From NCBI GenBank assembly GCA_041913045.1, contig JAYSGB010000009.1:1-64000 (forward strand): 64,000 nt of DNA, read 5' to 3'. This document shows, piece by piece, positions 1-8,785 of the stretch. Origin of the DNA: CAMLOF01 sp041913045 (lineage in GTDB: Bacteria > Pseudomonadota > Gammaproteobacteria > Burkholderiales > Burkholderiaceae_C). The first letter of the stretch is position 1, and every line of letters begins with the position of its first letter. The position numbers were made by a program, and so were the translations under genes. Under the pieces are notes generated by a model that searched no databases, was not told the origin of the DNA, and worked only from the letters and a program-made list of their open reading frames with translations.

Positions 1-55
1 CAATTTTCAGTGTGATCCACCCCAAAAATGGCCCAGTTTTCGTTGTGATTCAACA
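1..55. mobile_element. End of an IS21-like insertion sequence, cut by window start
   Basis: Bases 19-55 are identical, in inverted orientation, to bases 15713-15749, where the same sequence begins with TGTTGAATCAC. Here the segment finishes with TTCAACA at 55, and the phnC reading frame resumes at once. TGTTGA/TCAACA-type ends are reminiscent of IS21-family elements, but no transposase is visible because the window starts here. The match shows this is mobile DNA rather than the natural 5' end of phnC. The family assignment is an inference. Confidence 0.6.
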
Positions 56-644
56 GTTTGTCTTCCAGCAGTTCAACCTTGTCGACCGTCTGCCCGTGTT
101 GATGAATGTGCTTGTCGGACGTCTTCACGGTATGCCCTGGTGGCGCAGTTGGACGCGCTGGTTCACAGCACAAGAGCGAGCCTTAGCCATTGAAGCTCTT
201 GGCCGCGTAGGTATTGCTGAATGCCATGCTCAGCGCGCATCGACCCTGTCAGGCGGGCAGCAACAACGAGCTGCAATTGCTCGAACGCTTGTGCAGGGAG
301 CGAAGGTCGTTCTGGCTGACGAGCCCATCGCCTCTCTTGACCCCGAGTCTTCTCGCAAGGTGATGGAAATTCTGGCGCGCATCAATCGTGAAGATGGCAG
401 CACCGTAGTTGTATCGCTCCATCAGGTGGACATGGCCATGCGCTACTGCCCGAGGGTGGTCGCCTTGCACCAGGGGCGAGTTGTGTATGACGGTCCTTCT
501 CGTGATCTGACACCTAGCTTGCTGCGCAGGCTCTACGGAATGCAGGCTGACGAAATTCTCAACGGCAGCAGCTCGTTGAATGAGACACCGAAGCCTACCG
601 TGGTACCCACCGTTGTACCTTGGCCCGAACCTCTGGCGGCCTGA
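56..644 (+). pseudogene. phnC: 5'-truncated phosphonate ABC transporter ATPase (PhnC)
   Basis: The frame from 56 encodes the C-terminal two-thirds of a PhnC-type ATPase: Q-loop FVFQQFNLV, signature LSGGQQQR, Walker B VVLADEP and switch histidine SLHQ. The N-terminal part with the Walker A P-loop is missing because an insertion-sequence end abuts the gene at 55-56. A GTG at 12 would make a fusion protein of 210 residues, still without a P-loop, so ATP binding should be lost. phnD and phnE follow in the same direction. The complete PhnC at 6997-7773 might serve the PhnE at 1694-2506, but that is speculation. Confidence 0.85.
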
Positions 645-687
645 CTGCAAACCCTCCCTATTCCTTCAACTCCCAAAAGGATTTATC

Positions 688-1632
688 GTGATCAAGAAAA
701 CACTCGTGGCCGTCACCCTCGGCCTGACACTTGCGACTGCCTGGTCCCAGGAAATCAACTTTGGCATCATCTCTACCGAGTCCTCTCAGAACCTAAAGTC
801 CGACTGGCAGCCCTTGCTGGACGACATGGCCAAGCAGACTGGCCTCAAGGTCAAGGCTTTCTTCGCACCTGATTACGCGGGTGTCATTGAAGGCATGCGA
901 TTCAACAAAGTCCAGGTGGCGTGGTTTGGCAACAAGTCCGCCATGGAAGCCGTCGACCGGGCAAACGGCGAGGTGTTTGCCCAGATGGTGAACGCGGACG
1001 GTACCCAGGGTTACTACTCGCATCTGATCGTCCACAAAGACAGCTCCATCCAGTCGCTGGACGACGTGCTCAAGGGCGGCAAGTCCCTGTCGTTTGGCAA
1101 TGGCGATCCGAACTCCACCTCGGGCTTCCTGGTCCCTGGCTTCTATGTCTTTGCCAAGCAGAAGATCGACCCCAAGGCCCACTTCAAGGTGGTGCGCAAC
1201 GCCAATCACGAAGCCAACGCACTGGCCGTGGCCAACAAACAAGTTGACGTTGCCACCAACAACAGCGAAAACCTGGCAAAAGTCCAAGAGCGTCAGCCTG
1301 AGAAGTTCAAAGAAATTCGCATCGTCTGGACCTCGCCGCTGATTCCTCTTGACCCGTTGGTGATGCACAAGGATTTGCCTGCAGCCACCAAAGAGAAGAT
1401 CAAGAACTTCTTTTACAACTACGCCAAGACCGATGCCCGTGAAAAAGAGGTGGTCTTCAAAATCTCCAAGCTTTCTGGCTTCAAGCCTTCCTCCAACGCG
1501 CAGTTGACTCCTATCCGGGAGCTCGATCTGTTCAGCAAGCGCAACAAGATCGAAGCCGACACGACGCTGGCAGCCGCCGACAAGGCTGCCAAGCTGGCTG
1601 AGATCGACAAGCTGTTGGCCGCCCTTCAGTAA
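688..1632 (+). CDS. phnD: Phosphonate ABC transporter substrate-binding protein
   Basis: 314 residues. A short signal peptide (MIKKTLVAVTLGLTLATAWS) is followed by a PhnD/PtxB-type periplasmic binding domain, with features such as FGIISTES near the start, a GYYSHLIVHKDS strand and a serine-rich FGNGDPNSTSG loop that in this family holds the phosphonate group. I chose the GTG at 688 because a ribosome-binding-like AAAAGG lies 8 bases upstream and it gives a clean signal peptide; the earlier ATG at 580 overlaps phnC. It should deliver phosphonate or phosphite to the PhnE encoded next. The ligand cannot be read from sequence. Confidence 0.9.
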   Translation: MIKKTLVAVTLGLTLATAWSQEINFGIISTESSQNLKSDWQPLLDDMAKQTGLKVKAFFAPDYAGVIEGMRFNKVQVAWFGNKSAMEAVDRANGEVFAQMVNADGTQGYYSHLIVHKDSSIQSLDDVLKGGKSLSFGNGDPNSTSGFLVPGFYVFAKQKIDPKAHFKVVRNANHEANALAVANKQVDVATNNSENLAKVQERQPEKFKEIRIVWTSPLIPLDPLVMHKDLPAATKEKIKNFFYNYAKTDAREKEVVFKISKLSGFKPSSNAQLTPIRELDLFSKRNKIEADTTLAAADKAAKLAEIDKLLAALQ

Positions 1633-1647
1633 GCTAAGCCAAGACCG

Positions 1648-1671
1648 GGCCCGCCCCGAAGGTGGCGGGCC
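1648..1671 (+). terminator. Intercistronic hairpin between phnD and phnE
   Basis: GGCCCGCC at 1648-1655 pairs with GGCGGGCC at 1664-1671 around an 8-base loop. No U-run follows, so this is more likely an mRNA-stabilising or attenuating hairpin, lowering permease relative to binding protein, than a full terminator. Confidence 0.5.
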
Positions 1672-1693
1672 TTGTCACACCTGGAGATCTGAG

Positions 1694-2506
1694 ATGAGCA
1701 TGACGTCGAGTTCACCGGCGAACCTGGCTGCGCTGGCACAGGCTGCCCGCACTCAACGAACTACCGGCTGGTACCTGGGGTGGGTCGCCTTGGCGATTGT
1801 GCTGGCGGTGTCCTGGGAGGGGGCCGACATGCGGCCAATGGAGTTGCTGCGCGACTCCGGCAACATGGCGGCTTATGCCAGCGAGTTTTTCCCGCCCAAC
1901 TTCGCCAGTTGGCAGATGTATGTGCAGGAAATGCTCGTGACCCTGCAAATTGCCGTGTGGGGAACGGCACTTGCCGTACTGACCGCTATCCCATTGGGGT
2001 TGCTCGCCTCTTCAAATATTGTTCCCTGGTGGGTATACCAGCCAGTGCGCCGGGTCCTTGATGCCTTTCGGGCAATCAACGAAATGGTGTTCGCCATGCT
2101 GTTTGTGGTGGCGGTAGGCCTTGGTCCGTTTGCAGGTGTGCTGGCCCTTTGGATTCATACCGCAGGTACCTTGGCAAAGCTGTTTTCTGAAGCTGTCGAG
2201 GCGATTGATCCTCAGCCAGTCGAGGGCATTCGTTCCACGGGGGCTTCGGCTCTGCACGAGATCGTCTATGGTGTGATACCCCAGGTCATGCCGCTGTGGA
2301 TATCGTTCACTCTCTACCGCTTTGAGGCCAATGTCCGTTCCGCATCGGTGGTCGGCATGGTCGGTGCGGGAGGTATCGGAGTGGTTCTTTGGGAGATCAT
2401 CCGCGGTTTCCAGTACGCAGAGACTGCTGCCGTCATGATCATCATCATCGTCACGGTCAGCTTGATTGACCTGGTTTCGGCACGTATCCGCAAACTCATG
2501 CTCTGA
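1694..2506 (+). CDS. phnE: Phosphonate ABC transporter permease
   Basis: 270 residues with about six membrane segments and the binding-protein-dependent permease region, including the EAA-like stretch EAVEAIDPQPVEGIRSTGAS that contacts the ATPase. The GGIGVVLWEIIRGF segment near the C-terminus is typical of PhnE. The ATG at 1694 follows GGAG at 1683. It lies in the phnC'-phnD-phnE order and is followed after 7 bases by an MFS gene. With its own phnC truncated, transport would need an ATPase from elsewhere. Confidence 0.9.
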   Translation: MSMTSSSPANLAALAQAARTQRTTGWYLGWVALAIVLAVSWEGADMRPMELLRDSGNMAAYASEFFPPNFASWQMYVQEMLVTLQIAVWGTALAVLTAIPLGLLASSNIVPWWVYQPVRRVLDAFRAINEMVFAMLFVVAVGLGPFAGVLALWIHTAGTLAKLFSEAVEAIDPQPVEGIRSTGASALHEIVYGVIPQVMPLWISFTLYRFEANVRSASVVGMVGAGGIGVVLWEIIRGFQYAETAAVMIIIIVTVSLIDLVSARIRKLML

Positions 2507-2513
2507 CTGCGCT

Positions 2514-3692
2514 GTGAGCGGCTTTGGCCAAACGAGTGTGATTGCCCGGCTGGGGACAACCCAGACCCTCGCCTGGGCCTCCTCGTACTATCTCCCAGCG
2601 CTGCTGGCATTGCCTCTGGCTGCTGAACTGCACCTTCCTCATTCCAGTGTTTATGGCGCGTTCACACTTGCGCTCATTGTCTCGGCCTTGGTAGGGCCAC
2701 GTGCTGGGCGTGCAATTGATGAGCTTGGCGGCCGCTCCGTATTGATGGCAACCAATATCCTGTTTGCTCTTGGGCTGGCGGGGTTGGGGTTCGTGCAGTC
2801 TGAGTGGCAGCTGTGGACCGCCTGGGCAGTGATAGGCCTGGCCATGGGGAGCGGTCTTTACGATGCCGCTTTTTCCACTCTGGTCAGGCTTTATCCCCTG
2901 AGTGCGCGAAGCGCCATCACCGGCATCACACTGGTTGCTGGATTCGCCAGCACAGTAGGCTGGCCATTGACCGCCTGGTGGCTGGACTTGTACGGGTGGC
3001 GTGGCGCATGTTGGGCATGGGCCGTGTTGCACCTGTTGATTGGTATCCCACTGCACTGGGGGATGCCACAAGCTGCGGTGGAGTCGGCGCCTCTTTCCCC
3101 GCAACGTGCCAGCGAAGTAGGGACTGCCTGCGGGTTGCCCGCGCCAGGTTGGATGGGTGCCGCCATGGCCGTTGTTTTTGCCATTACGTGGTTCATCAGC
3201 ACAGCGATGGCGACCCATCTGCCCAGCTTGTTGGTGGCCTATGGCTTGAGCACTTCAACGGCACTGGGGGTCGCGGTGCTTGTAGGGCCTGCGCAGGTAG
3301 CGGCAAGAATGCTCGAATATGGATTCCTGCGCCGCGTTCACCCCTTGCTTTCTGCCCGATTGGCAGCAGCAGCTCACCCCCTGGGTGCAGTTGGCTTCAT
3401 GGTTTTCGGGCCACTGGCGGCCTGGGTGTTTGCGGGCTTGCACGGCGCTGGCAATGGCATCCTGACCATTGCCAAAGGGACTCTTCCACTGGTGGTCTTC
3501 GGCAGTACGGGCTATGGCCAACGACAGGGGTGGTTGATGGCCCCTGCCCGTATCGCCCAAGCGTTCGCTCCGCTGCTGTTTGGACTGGCGATGGTTCGTT
3601 GGCAAGAAGGGGCGCTCTGGCTGACTGCGGTTCTTGGGCTTGCCGCCATGGTGCTGCTTCAGCTGATGGCCAAATGGGTTGCAGATGCTTGA
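2514..3692 (+). CDS. MFS transporter
   Basis: About 392 residues with twelve probable membrane helices and the Major Facilitator loop pattern GPRAGRAIDELGGR between helices 2 and 3. The nearest starts that avoid phnE are GTG at 2514 and GTG at 2538; I use 2514. It is 7 bases downstream of phnE, so it is probably cotranscribed with the phosphonate transporter. Substrate unknown. An exporter or permease for a phosphonate or its breakdown product would fit the context, but nothing in the sequence proves it. Confidence 0.75.
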   Translation: MSGFGQTSVIARLGTTQTLAWASSYYLPALLALPLAAELHLPHSSVYGAFTLALIVSALVGPRAGRAIDELGGRSVLMATNILFALGLAGLGFVQSEWQLWTAWAVIGLAMGSGLYDAAFSTLVRLYPLSARSAITGITLVAGFASTVGWPLTAWWLDLYGWRGACWAWAVLHLLIGIPLHWGMPQAAVESAPLSPQRASEVGTACGLPAPGWMGAAMAVVFAITWFISTAMATHLPSLLVAYGLSTSTALGVAVLVGPAQVAARMLEYGFLRRVHPLLSARLAAAAHPLGAVGFMVFGPLAAWVFAGLHGAGNGILTIAKGTLPLVVFGSTGYGQRQGWLMAPARIAQAFAPLLFGLAMVRWQEGALWLTAVLGLAAMVLLQLMAKWVADA

Positions 3693-3808
3693 AGGTGTTG
3701 AGTAGGCGCCTGGCAACATTGGTCCTTACAGGTTGTCATGGTCTCTTAACGTCTCGGCGACATAGTGCCCACTTAAGCTGCAAGTCCTCGCAGCAAAGGT
3801 GCAGTGGT

Positions 3809-4366
3809 ATGAATGCATGGCAGGCTCTGGATGTTTGGCTCTTTACACATTTGTCTTCGGGCTTTACCGATACAGGCTTCTGGCTGGAGGTTGCCAAGCT
3901 GATTTCCCCAAGCAGTGGTTTGGCTGTGATGGTCTTGCTGGTTTTCACATCCAAATACGAAGGCCGATTAAGTGAGCTTCTACAGGTACTGCTTATTGCT
4001 CTGGTTGCACAGGCGGTGTCTAGAGAGCTCGCTGGGTGGATAGACAGTCCTCGCCCGTTCATGGTTGGTTTGAGCATCAACCATCTGGAGCATGGCGTAC
4101 GCAGTGGCTTCCCCAGCACTCATGCCACCGTGATGGCCGCAATAAGCACAGCGGTGATCAGGCTCGGTTGGAACAAGCATGCATGCCTCGCAGTTGTTGC
4201 GCTGACGTTCATGACGATGTGGGCTCGGGTATATGCTGGAGCGCACTTTCCAACGGACGTCGTTGCTGGGGCGGGTCTGGGCGTGCTGATCGCTATGCTT
4301 TGGGTGTTCTCCGCGAAGAAGTTGGCGGACTTGTTGAATGTCAGCGCCTTGAGCAGGCGCGCCTGA
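3809..4366 (+). CDS. PAP2-family membrane phosphatase
   Basis: 185 residues with several membrane helices and the three PAP2 motifs: RELAGWIDSPRP (motif 1), GFPSTHAT (motif 2, PSGH-like) and ARVYAGAHFPTD (motif 3, with the catalytic His). This architecture is used by undecaprenyl-pyrophosphate phosphatases and lipid phosphate phosphatases, acting at the outer face of the inner membrane. The ATG at 3809 begins a natural N-terminus; the frame stays open far upstream only as a shadow of the MFS gene. It lies 116 bases after that gene and may belong to the same transcript. Confidence 0.8.
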   Translation: MNAWQALDVWLFTHLSSGFTDTGFWLEVAKLISPSSGLAVMVLLVFTSKYEGRLSELLQVLLIALVAQAVSRELAGWIDSPRPFMVGLSINHLEHGVRSGFPSTHATVMAAISTAVIRLGWNKHACLAVVALTFMTMWARVYAGAHFPTDVVAGAGLGVLIAMLWVFSAKKLADLLNVSALSRRA

Positions 4367-4922
4367 GGCTCTGTCGCGATGGGTTGGCGCACTGGTATGG
4401 GTTGAATCTCTATCCTCTGGTAGAGACGGGATTGCTGGGGGCTCGAGGAGCAGGTGTGCTGAAGTCGTGTAAGTCACTCACGGCGACGCGGATGGGGGAA
4501 CGCGGAGGGTTCTTTTAGGCTGGTTGCAGCCTCTTGACCGGTTAGCAGGAATGGCAGATTTCTGTTGTACAGCCGCCCTTCGATTCCAAAGGCTGTTCAA
4601 TGCTGGTTCAGTTAACAGCCCTACGGCCCCCACAATTTGTATTGAATGTTGGTATTGAGGATCGAGCCAAATGACAGGGCTGATTCACAAGATCGCTCTG
4701 CCAACCGCTGCAGCCTAACGAATCGAGCGAGCCAATCGCAGTGGCGATGTCATGCGAACGTGCGTCAGTAGTCCACGGCCGACATGACAGAGTCGATGCT
4801 CCAGTAGACCGTACAGCGATTAGGCATGCCGTCGATGGTGCTGGCGTTCGTAAAGAATAACAATGCGAATGGCCATGACGAGCATCATGGCCGGTCTCCG
4901 CACGCTGCATTGGCGTGACGTC
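4367..4922. other. Non-coding gap between convergent genes
   Basis: No convincing gene was seen in these 556 bases. It separates the PAP2 phosphatase from the convergent phnA. An inverted repeat GGCCATG (4871-4877) and CATGGCC (4886-4892) with an 8-base loop lies about 30 bases beyond the phnA stop and could form its terminator hairpin, although no U-run follows on that strand. Confidence 0.5.
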
Positions 4923-6173
4923 TCAGTCCGTTCCGTTCAAGGCAAGCTCAAAGATCTCATAGCTCTTGAGCGGCTTCCATGCGGCCTTCTGCCGATAACG
5001 GGCATTCAGTGGTCGGTTGAGAATCAGCGGCACCTTGGCTTCAGAGATGCCGCCATGGGTGCGCAGACGATGCCCCTTCAATCCCTCGAGATTGTGGCTG
5101 GCGGCGGATGCGCCAATGCAAACGTCCTCACGAGAAACCACTACCACGTCGGCCTCCCGGTCCTCTGGCATGTCAAACATACGGCAGGCGGTCGCCTTGT
5201 TCAACGCGAGCTCCACGCCATCCAAACTCTGAATATAGGCGATGATGCTGTTGGCAGTGATGCGGCCTTTGCTCCACACCCGGACGAAGCCGCCAAGGGC
5301 GCCGTGGTGTGCGACAAATGCGTCGGTAATCGGGCACACCACCGTCATTTCATCCTTGCCGAAGTGCTCGTCCAGCAGATCCTGCAGCCAGATCACATTG
5401 GGTTCGCCGGCGGCATTGCTTTTGTCACTCATGCCGTGATCGGCAGTCAGGGCCAGCACGATGTCTTCCTGTACCAGTCGTCCAAACGCTTCGTCCAGAC
5501 GTTCGTAGAACCGCCGTGCATCTGGCTCGATGGGTGACCACTTGTGTTGCACAAAGTCAGTCAGCGAGAGAAACATCAGGTCTGGTCGGCGATCTTTCAG
5601 GAGCTTGATGCCGGCTTCGAGCACGAACAGGGACAGATCCATGGAATACATGTCTGGCTGCGGCATGCCGACGTACTCCAGCACATTCTCGATGCCGTTC
5701 TCGGCCATCGAACACTTGTATGCAAACTCGGACGAAAACGACACATGCCCTTTGCTGACATCCAGGCCCTTGCCCAGTTGGCGCCGGAGTTTGTCCTTGG
5801 CGGTGATGGAAACCACCTTGGCTCCATGTTCGGCGAACCGGGCCAAGATGGTGTCACCGCGCAGAAGTTCAGGTCCCGTCATCACCACCGGTTGCCAGGA
5901 CTGCGTGTCCAGGTAGTAGTTGCCCGAGATCCCGTGGCGAGATGTCGGTGTGCCCGTGATGATCGACATGTTGTTCGGGCAGGTGAAGGAGGGCATGGAG
6001 CCGTCGGCCACCGTCCCGAAGCCTTGCTCGATAAAGCTTCTGATGTTCGGGATGGCATCCTGCTGCAGAAGCTGCTCGAGGTAGCGGGGATCGCCTCCAT
6101 CGATGCAAACCACCACGACGGGGCGGTTTGGCCAGCGGTATTCGGTGCCATTGACGTTTACGTTTTGGGTCAT
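4923..6173 (-). CDS. phnA: Phosphonoacetate hydrolase
   Basis: 416 residues of the alkaline phosphatase superfamily. It hydrolyses the C-P bond of phosphonoacetate to acetate and phosphate. The expected zinc ligands are visible: D25 in VVCIDGGDPR, T64 in SFTCPNN (nucleophile), D206 and H210 in SLTDFVQHKW, D245-H246 in TADHGMSD, and H373 in LRTHGG. The spacing agrees with the Pseudomonas fluorescens 23F enzyme. It is the last gene of a leftward phnD-phnC-phnE-phnA cluster, 27 bases after phnE, so the transporter is probably dedicated to phosphonoacetate. Confidence 0.93.
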   Translation of the reverse strand: MTQNVNVNGTEYRWPNRPVVVVCIDGGDPRYLEQLLQQDAIPNIRSFIEQGFGTVADGSMPSFTCPNNMSIITGTPTSRHGISGNYYLDTQSWQPVVMTGPELLRGDTILARFAEHGAKVVSITAKDKLRRQLGKGLDVSKGHVSFSSEFAYKCSMAENGIENVLEYVGMPQPDMYSMDLSLFVLEAGIKLLKDRRPDLMFLSLTDFVQHKWSPIEPDARRFYERLDEAFGRLVQEDIVLALTADHGMSDKSNAAGEPNVIWLQDLLDEHFGKDEMTVVCPITDAFVAHHGALGGFVRVWSKGRITANSIIAYIQSLDGVELALNKATACRMFDMPEDREADVVVVSREDVCIGASAASHNLEGLKGHRLRTHGGISEAKVPLILNRPLNARYRQKAAWKPLKSYEIFELALNGTD

Positions 6174-6200
6174 TGTTCTTGTTTCAGTTGGGGGTTGGGT

Positions 6201-7004
6201 TCAGTGCCGCTTTTTGATCAGACGGTGGCGTGCACGGGAAGACAGAATCTCCACCGCCACAACGAGGGCGAAGATCATCAGGACAATCGTTGCGGCTTGG
6301 TCATAGCGGAACATCTCCATGGAGGTTGCCAGTTCCGCACCGATTCCGCCTGCACCGACCAGACCCAGAACCACCGACGACCGCACCGCCTTCTCCAATG
6401 CAAACAGGCTGGTGTTGATCAGGCTGGGCATGGCCATGGGCAACGTGGCGCAAGCGATTACCGCCGATGGCGGGGCTCCAATAGCAGCCAAAGCCTCGGT
6501 AGGGCCCTCATCCACCTCTTCGATGGCTTCTGCAAAGAAGCGGGCACAGAAGCCCACCGTGTCCATGATCAGCGTCAGCGTGCCCGCGAAAGGACCGAGA
6601 CCAACCGAGGCGACGAAGAAGAGTGCCCAGGCCAGATCCGGCACTGTGCGGATGAAGCTCACCACGTTGCGCACCGCCGCTCGGATCATTGGATGCGGAG
6701 TGTGATTGCGGGAGGCCAGGATAGCCAGCGGCAGGCTCAGCACAATGCCGATCACCGTGCCCACCAGGGCCATCTGGAATGTCACCAGCACCGACTGCAA
6801 CATGGGCATGAAGCGGTCAGTGGCTGGGGGCACCATTTCCGAGGCGATCCGTCCCATGTTGGGAAGGCCCTGGATCAATTCGGGCAAGGAAATTCCCGCC
6901 GCTGCCAGTGACCAGGCAAAGAAAGCGACGAAGGCCAGGAACAGCAGGACAGAAACCGGCTCGGGCCGCTCGAAGCGTGGTGGAAGCCGGTTTAGATCAG
7001 CCAT
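6201..7004 (-). CDS. phnE: Phosphonate ABC transporter permease, second copy
   Basis: 267 residues with about six membrane spans and the inner-membrane permease motif region EAIEEVDEGPTEALAAIGAPP, ending with a GLVGAGGIGAEL segment shared with the other PhnE. The ATG at 7004 is chosen because it overlaps the phnC stop (6997-6999) by 8 bases, a translational-coupling arrangement; the frame also remains open a few codons upstream inside phnC. It lies between phnC and phnA. Confidence 0.88.
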   Translation of the reverse strand: MADLNRLPPRFERPEPVSVLLFLAFVAFFAWSLAAAGISLPELIQGLPNMGRIASEMVPPATDRFMPMLQSVLVTFQMALVGTVIGIVLSLPLAILASRNHTPHPMIRAAVRNVVSFIRTVPDLAWALFFVASVGLGPFAGTLTLIMDTVGFCARFFAEAIEEVDEGPTEALAAIGAPPSAVIACATLPMAMPSLINTSLFALEKAVRSSVVLGLVGAGGIGAELATSMEMFRYDQAATIVLMIFALVVAVEILSSRARHRLIKKRH

Positions 7005-7773
7005 ACATGCTCCGCAGTTCTTGCACATCCAGGTCTTGGGCGGGTGAGTCCAGTGCCAGCTTTCCTGCCTGCAAGCCGATCACGCGGTCGGCGTAGCGCA
7101 CCGCGTGATCCAGGTGATGAGTGACGAACACGAAAGTCAATTTCTGTTGCTGGGCGAGGTCCGAGAACACCTGCATCACGTCCTCGCCCGCCTGGGGGTC
7201 CAGACTGGCAACCGGCTCATCGGCAAAGATCATTTCGGGTTGCTGCATCAGCGCCCGCGCAATCGCCACCCGCTGAGATTGACCACCAGAGAGTTCGTCG
7301 CTGCGCTGCTTGGCCAGATGGGCCAGCCCCACTTGGTCCAGGCAGGCCAGCGCATCCTGACGCTGGCGCTGGCTCGCCCACCCCTGGAACCACAGTTGCG
7401 GGTTGTGACACCTTGCCATGCCGCCGTGCAGCACGTTTGTCAGCACAGAAAGTCGCGGCACCAAGTTGTGTTTCTGGAACACGAACCCCACGCGTGACCG
7501 GACCTGCGATAGCGCACGGCCTCTGAGGGCAGTCACACAACGCTCACCGAAGTGGATCTCGCCTGCTTCCGCGTCGATCAATCGCATGCAACAACGCAGC
7601 AGCGTACTCTTACCGGCGCCGTTGCCCCCGATGATGGCCAACCGCTGACCCTTTGGGACTTCAAAACTGATGTTCGACCAGACGGCTGATGTGGCACCGT
7701 TGAAACGCTTGCTCAGGCCCTGGACTTTCAGGGCCGGCGCCGCAACCTGTGACAACACAGATGCTGCATTCAT
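6997..7773 (-). CDS. phnC: Phosphonate ABC transporter ATPase, complete
   Basis: 258 residues. All ATPase motifs are present from the ATG at 7773: Walker A GGNGAGKS (about 49-56), Q-loop FVFQKHNLV (Q100), signature ELSGGQSQR (161-165) and Walker B MIFADEP (185-186), then a switch His in FVTHHLDH. A TTG twelve bases upstream is the only other start and would overlap phnD. It drives uptake through the PhnE encoded immediately downstream. It is the only intact PhnC in the window. Confidence 0.92.
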   Translation of the reverse strand: MNAASVLSQVAAPALKVQGLSKRFNGATSAVWSNISFEVPKGQRLAIIGGNGAGKSTLLRCCMRLIDAEAGEIHFGERCVTALRGRALSQVRSRVGFVFQKHNLVPRLSVLTNVLHGGMARCHNPQLWFQGWASQRQRQDALACLDQVGLAHLAKQRSDELSGGQSQRVAIARALMQQPEMIFADEPVASLDPQAGEDVMQVFSDLAQQQKLTFVFVTHHLDHAVRYADRVIGLQAGKLALDSPAQDLDVQELRSMYG

Positions 7774-7774
7774 C

Positions 7775-8656
7775 TCAGTCCCCAATGAAGCTGGCGTATT
7801 CCGGATAGCCAGCGGTTTTGTACATCGAGCGAACCACGTTGTAGTCCTTGTCAGCGATCTGGGTCAGAAAGCGCATCCCTTTGTAGCGCTTTACATGGTC
7901 AGCACCCTGCAGCACGCTGGCAATCAGTGCATCGGAGTTCTCGGCGAATGCCTTGCGGAACTTGGCCACGGTGGCTGCAGGCACATGCTCACCAGCCATC
8001 AGCAGGTCGTTGGGAAGATCGCCGCCACGGGCAATGATGCGGTAGGCGTTTTGCTGGTTTTCCGGCTCCTTGGCCAGGAACCCTTCGAGATCCGAACGGC
8101 CCATGCCGACGGCATCGAGATCGCCCTTTTTCAGTGCCTCCCAGGCTACACGGATGTTGGTATGGGTGATCTTGGTGTCTTTCAGGGGATCTAGACCGGC
8201 GTCGGCGAACAGCTGGATGGGACCCAGGTGGCGCGAAGTGGAGCCAACCGGCCCCAACCCCACCCGCTTGCCCTGCAAGTCTTTCATATTGAAGTAAGGA
8301 CTATCTGCCTTAACCACAACTTGTGAGTAGTAGTTGGGGCGGTACAGACCCACCACGACGCCAGCGTTGGCGCGCTTTTGCATGACCACGTACTCGGCCG
8401 GGCCTGCCAGCACGAAGTCCACCTTCTTGAAGCGCAGTGCCTCCAGACCTGCCGTGCGGTTAGTCACCGGCAAAAAATCGATGGTGGAGCCGGTCGCACG
8501 CTCCAGTTCTTTCTTGAAGGGGCCAAACTCACGTTGGAGTTCTTCCATGCCAACCAAGTCGGTGATGGCCAGCTTGATGGTCTGGGCCTGGACGGCGAGT
8601 GAGCTGGAAAGGGCCGAAACGGCCAGCACAGTGGTGCCGAGGATCTTGCGGAACAT
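7775..8656 (-). CDS. phnD: Phosphonate ABC transporter substrate-binding protein, second copy
   Basis: 293 residues. A signal peptide (MFRKILGTTVLAVSALSSS, cleaved near VQAQ) is followed by a phosphate/phosphite/phosphonate-binding domain with the GPVGSTSRH ligand-loop pattern. I chose the ATG at 8656, which has GGAG 7 bases upstream; an ATG six codons earlier lacks a clear site. It is the first gene of phnD-phnC-phnE-phnA and diverges from a GntR regulator. It shares only family-level similarity with the PhnD at 688-1632, so the two sets probably bind different phosphonates. Confidence 0.9.
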   Translation of the reverse strand: MFRKILGTTVLAVSALSSSLAVQAQTIKLAITDLVGMEELQREFGPFKKELERATGSTIDFLPVTNRTAGLEALRFKKVDFVLAGPAEYVVMQKRANAGVVVGLYRPNYYSQVVVKADSPYFNMKDLQGKRVGLGPVGSTSRHLGPIQLFADAGLDPLKDTKITHTNIRVAWEALKKGDLDAVGMGRSDLEGFLAKEPENQQNAYRIIARGGDLPNDLLMAGEHVPAATVAKFRKAFAENSDALIASVLQGADHVKRYKGMRFLTQIADKDYNVVRSMYKTAGYPEYASFIGD

Positions 8657-8711
8657 GGCTGAACTCCTGTTCATGGGTTGAAGATGTCCCAAGCGTAGTG
8701 CTGATTTATGG

Positions 8712-8729
8712 CATATTGTTGACAATATG
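8712..8729. promoter_or_regulatory. 18-bp palindromic operator candidate
   Basis: CATATTGTTGACAATATG is a perfect palindrome (8-bp arms, 2-bp spacer) in the 129-bp divergent region between phnD and the GntR gene. GntR/FCD regulators bind palindromes of about this size, so it is the likely operator for both the phosphonoacetate operon and autoregulation. Confidence 0.65.
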
Positions 8730-8785
8730 GGATTTACGGATTTTTGTTAGGATGGAGACTATGACTTTTCACGGGATGCCCAGCC

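Noticed and set aside
2804..3808. N-terminal extension of the PAP2 protein to 520 residues
   Set aside because: It lies entirely within the MFS gene in another frame and has the Arg/Cys/Trp-rich composition of a shadow frame.
4608..4910. Minus-strand frame of 100 residues between the PAP2 gene and phnA
   Set aside because: Composition rich in His, Ser, Cys and Arg, with no start signal or known domain; the region is treated as non-coding.
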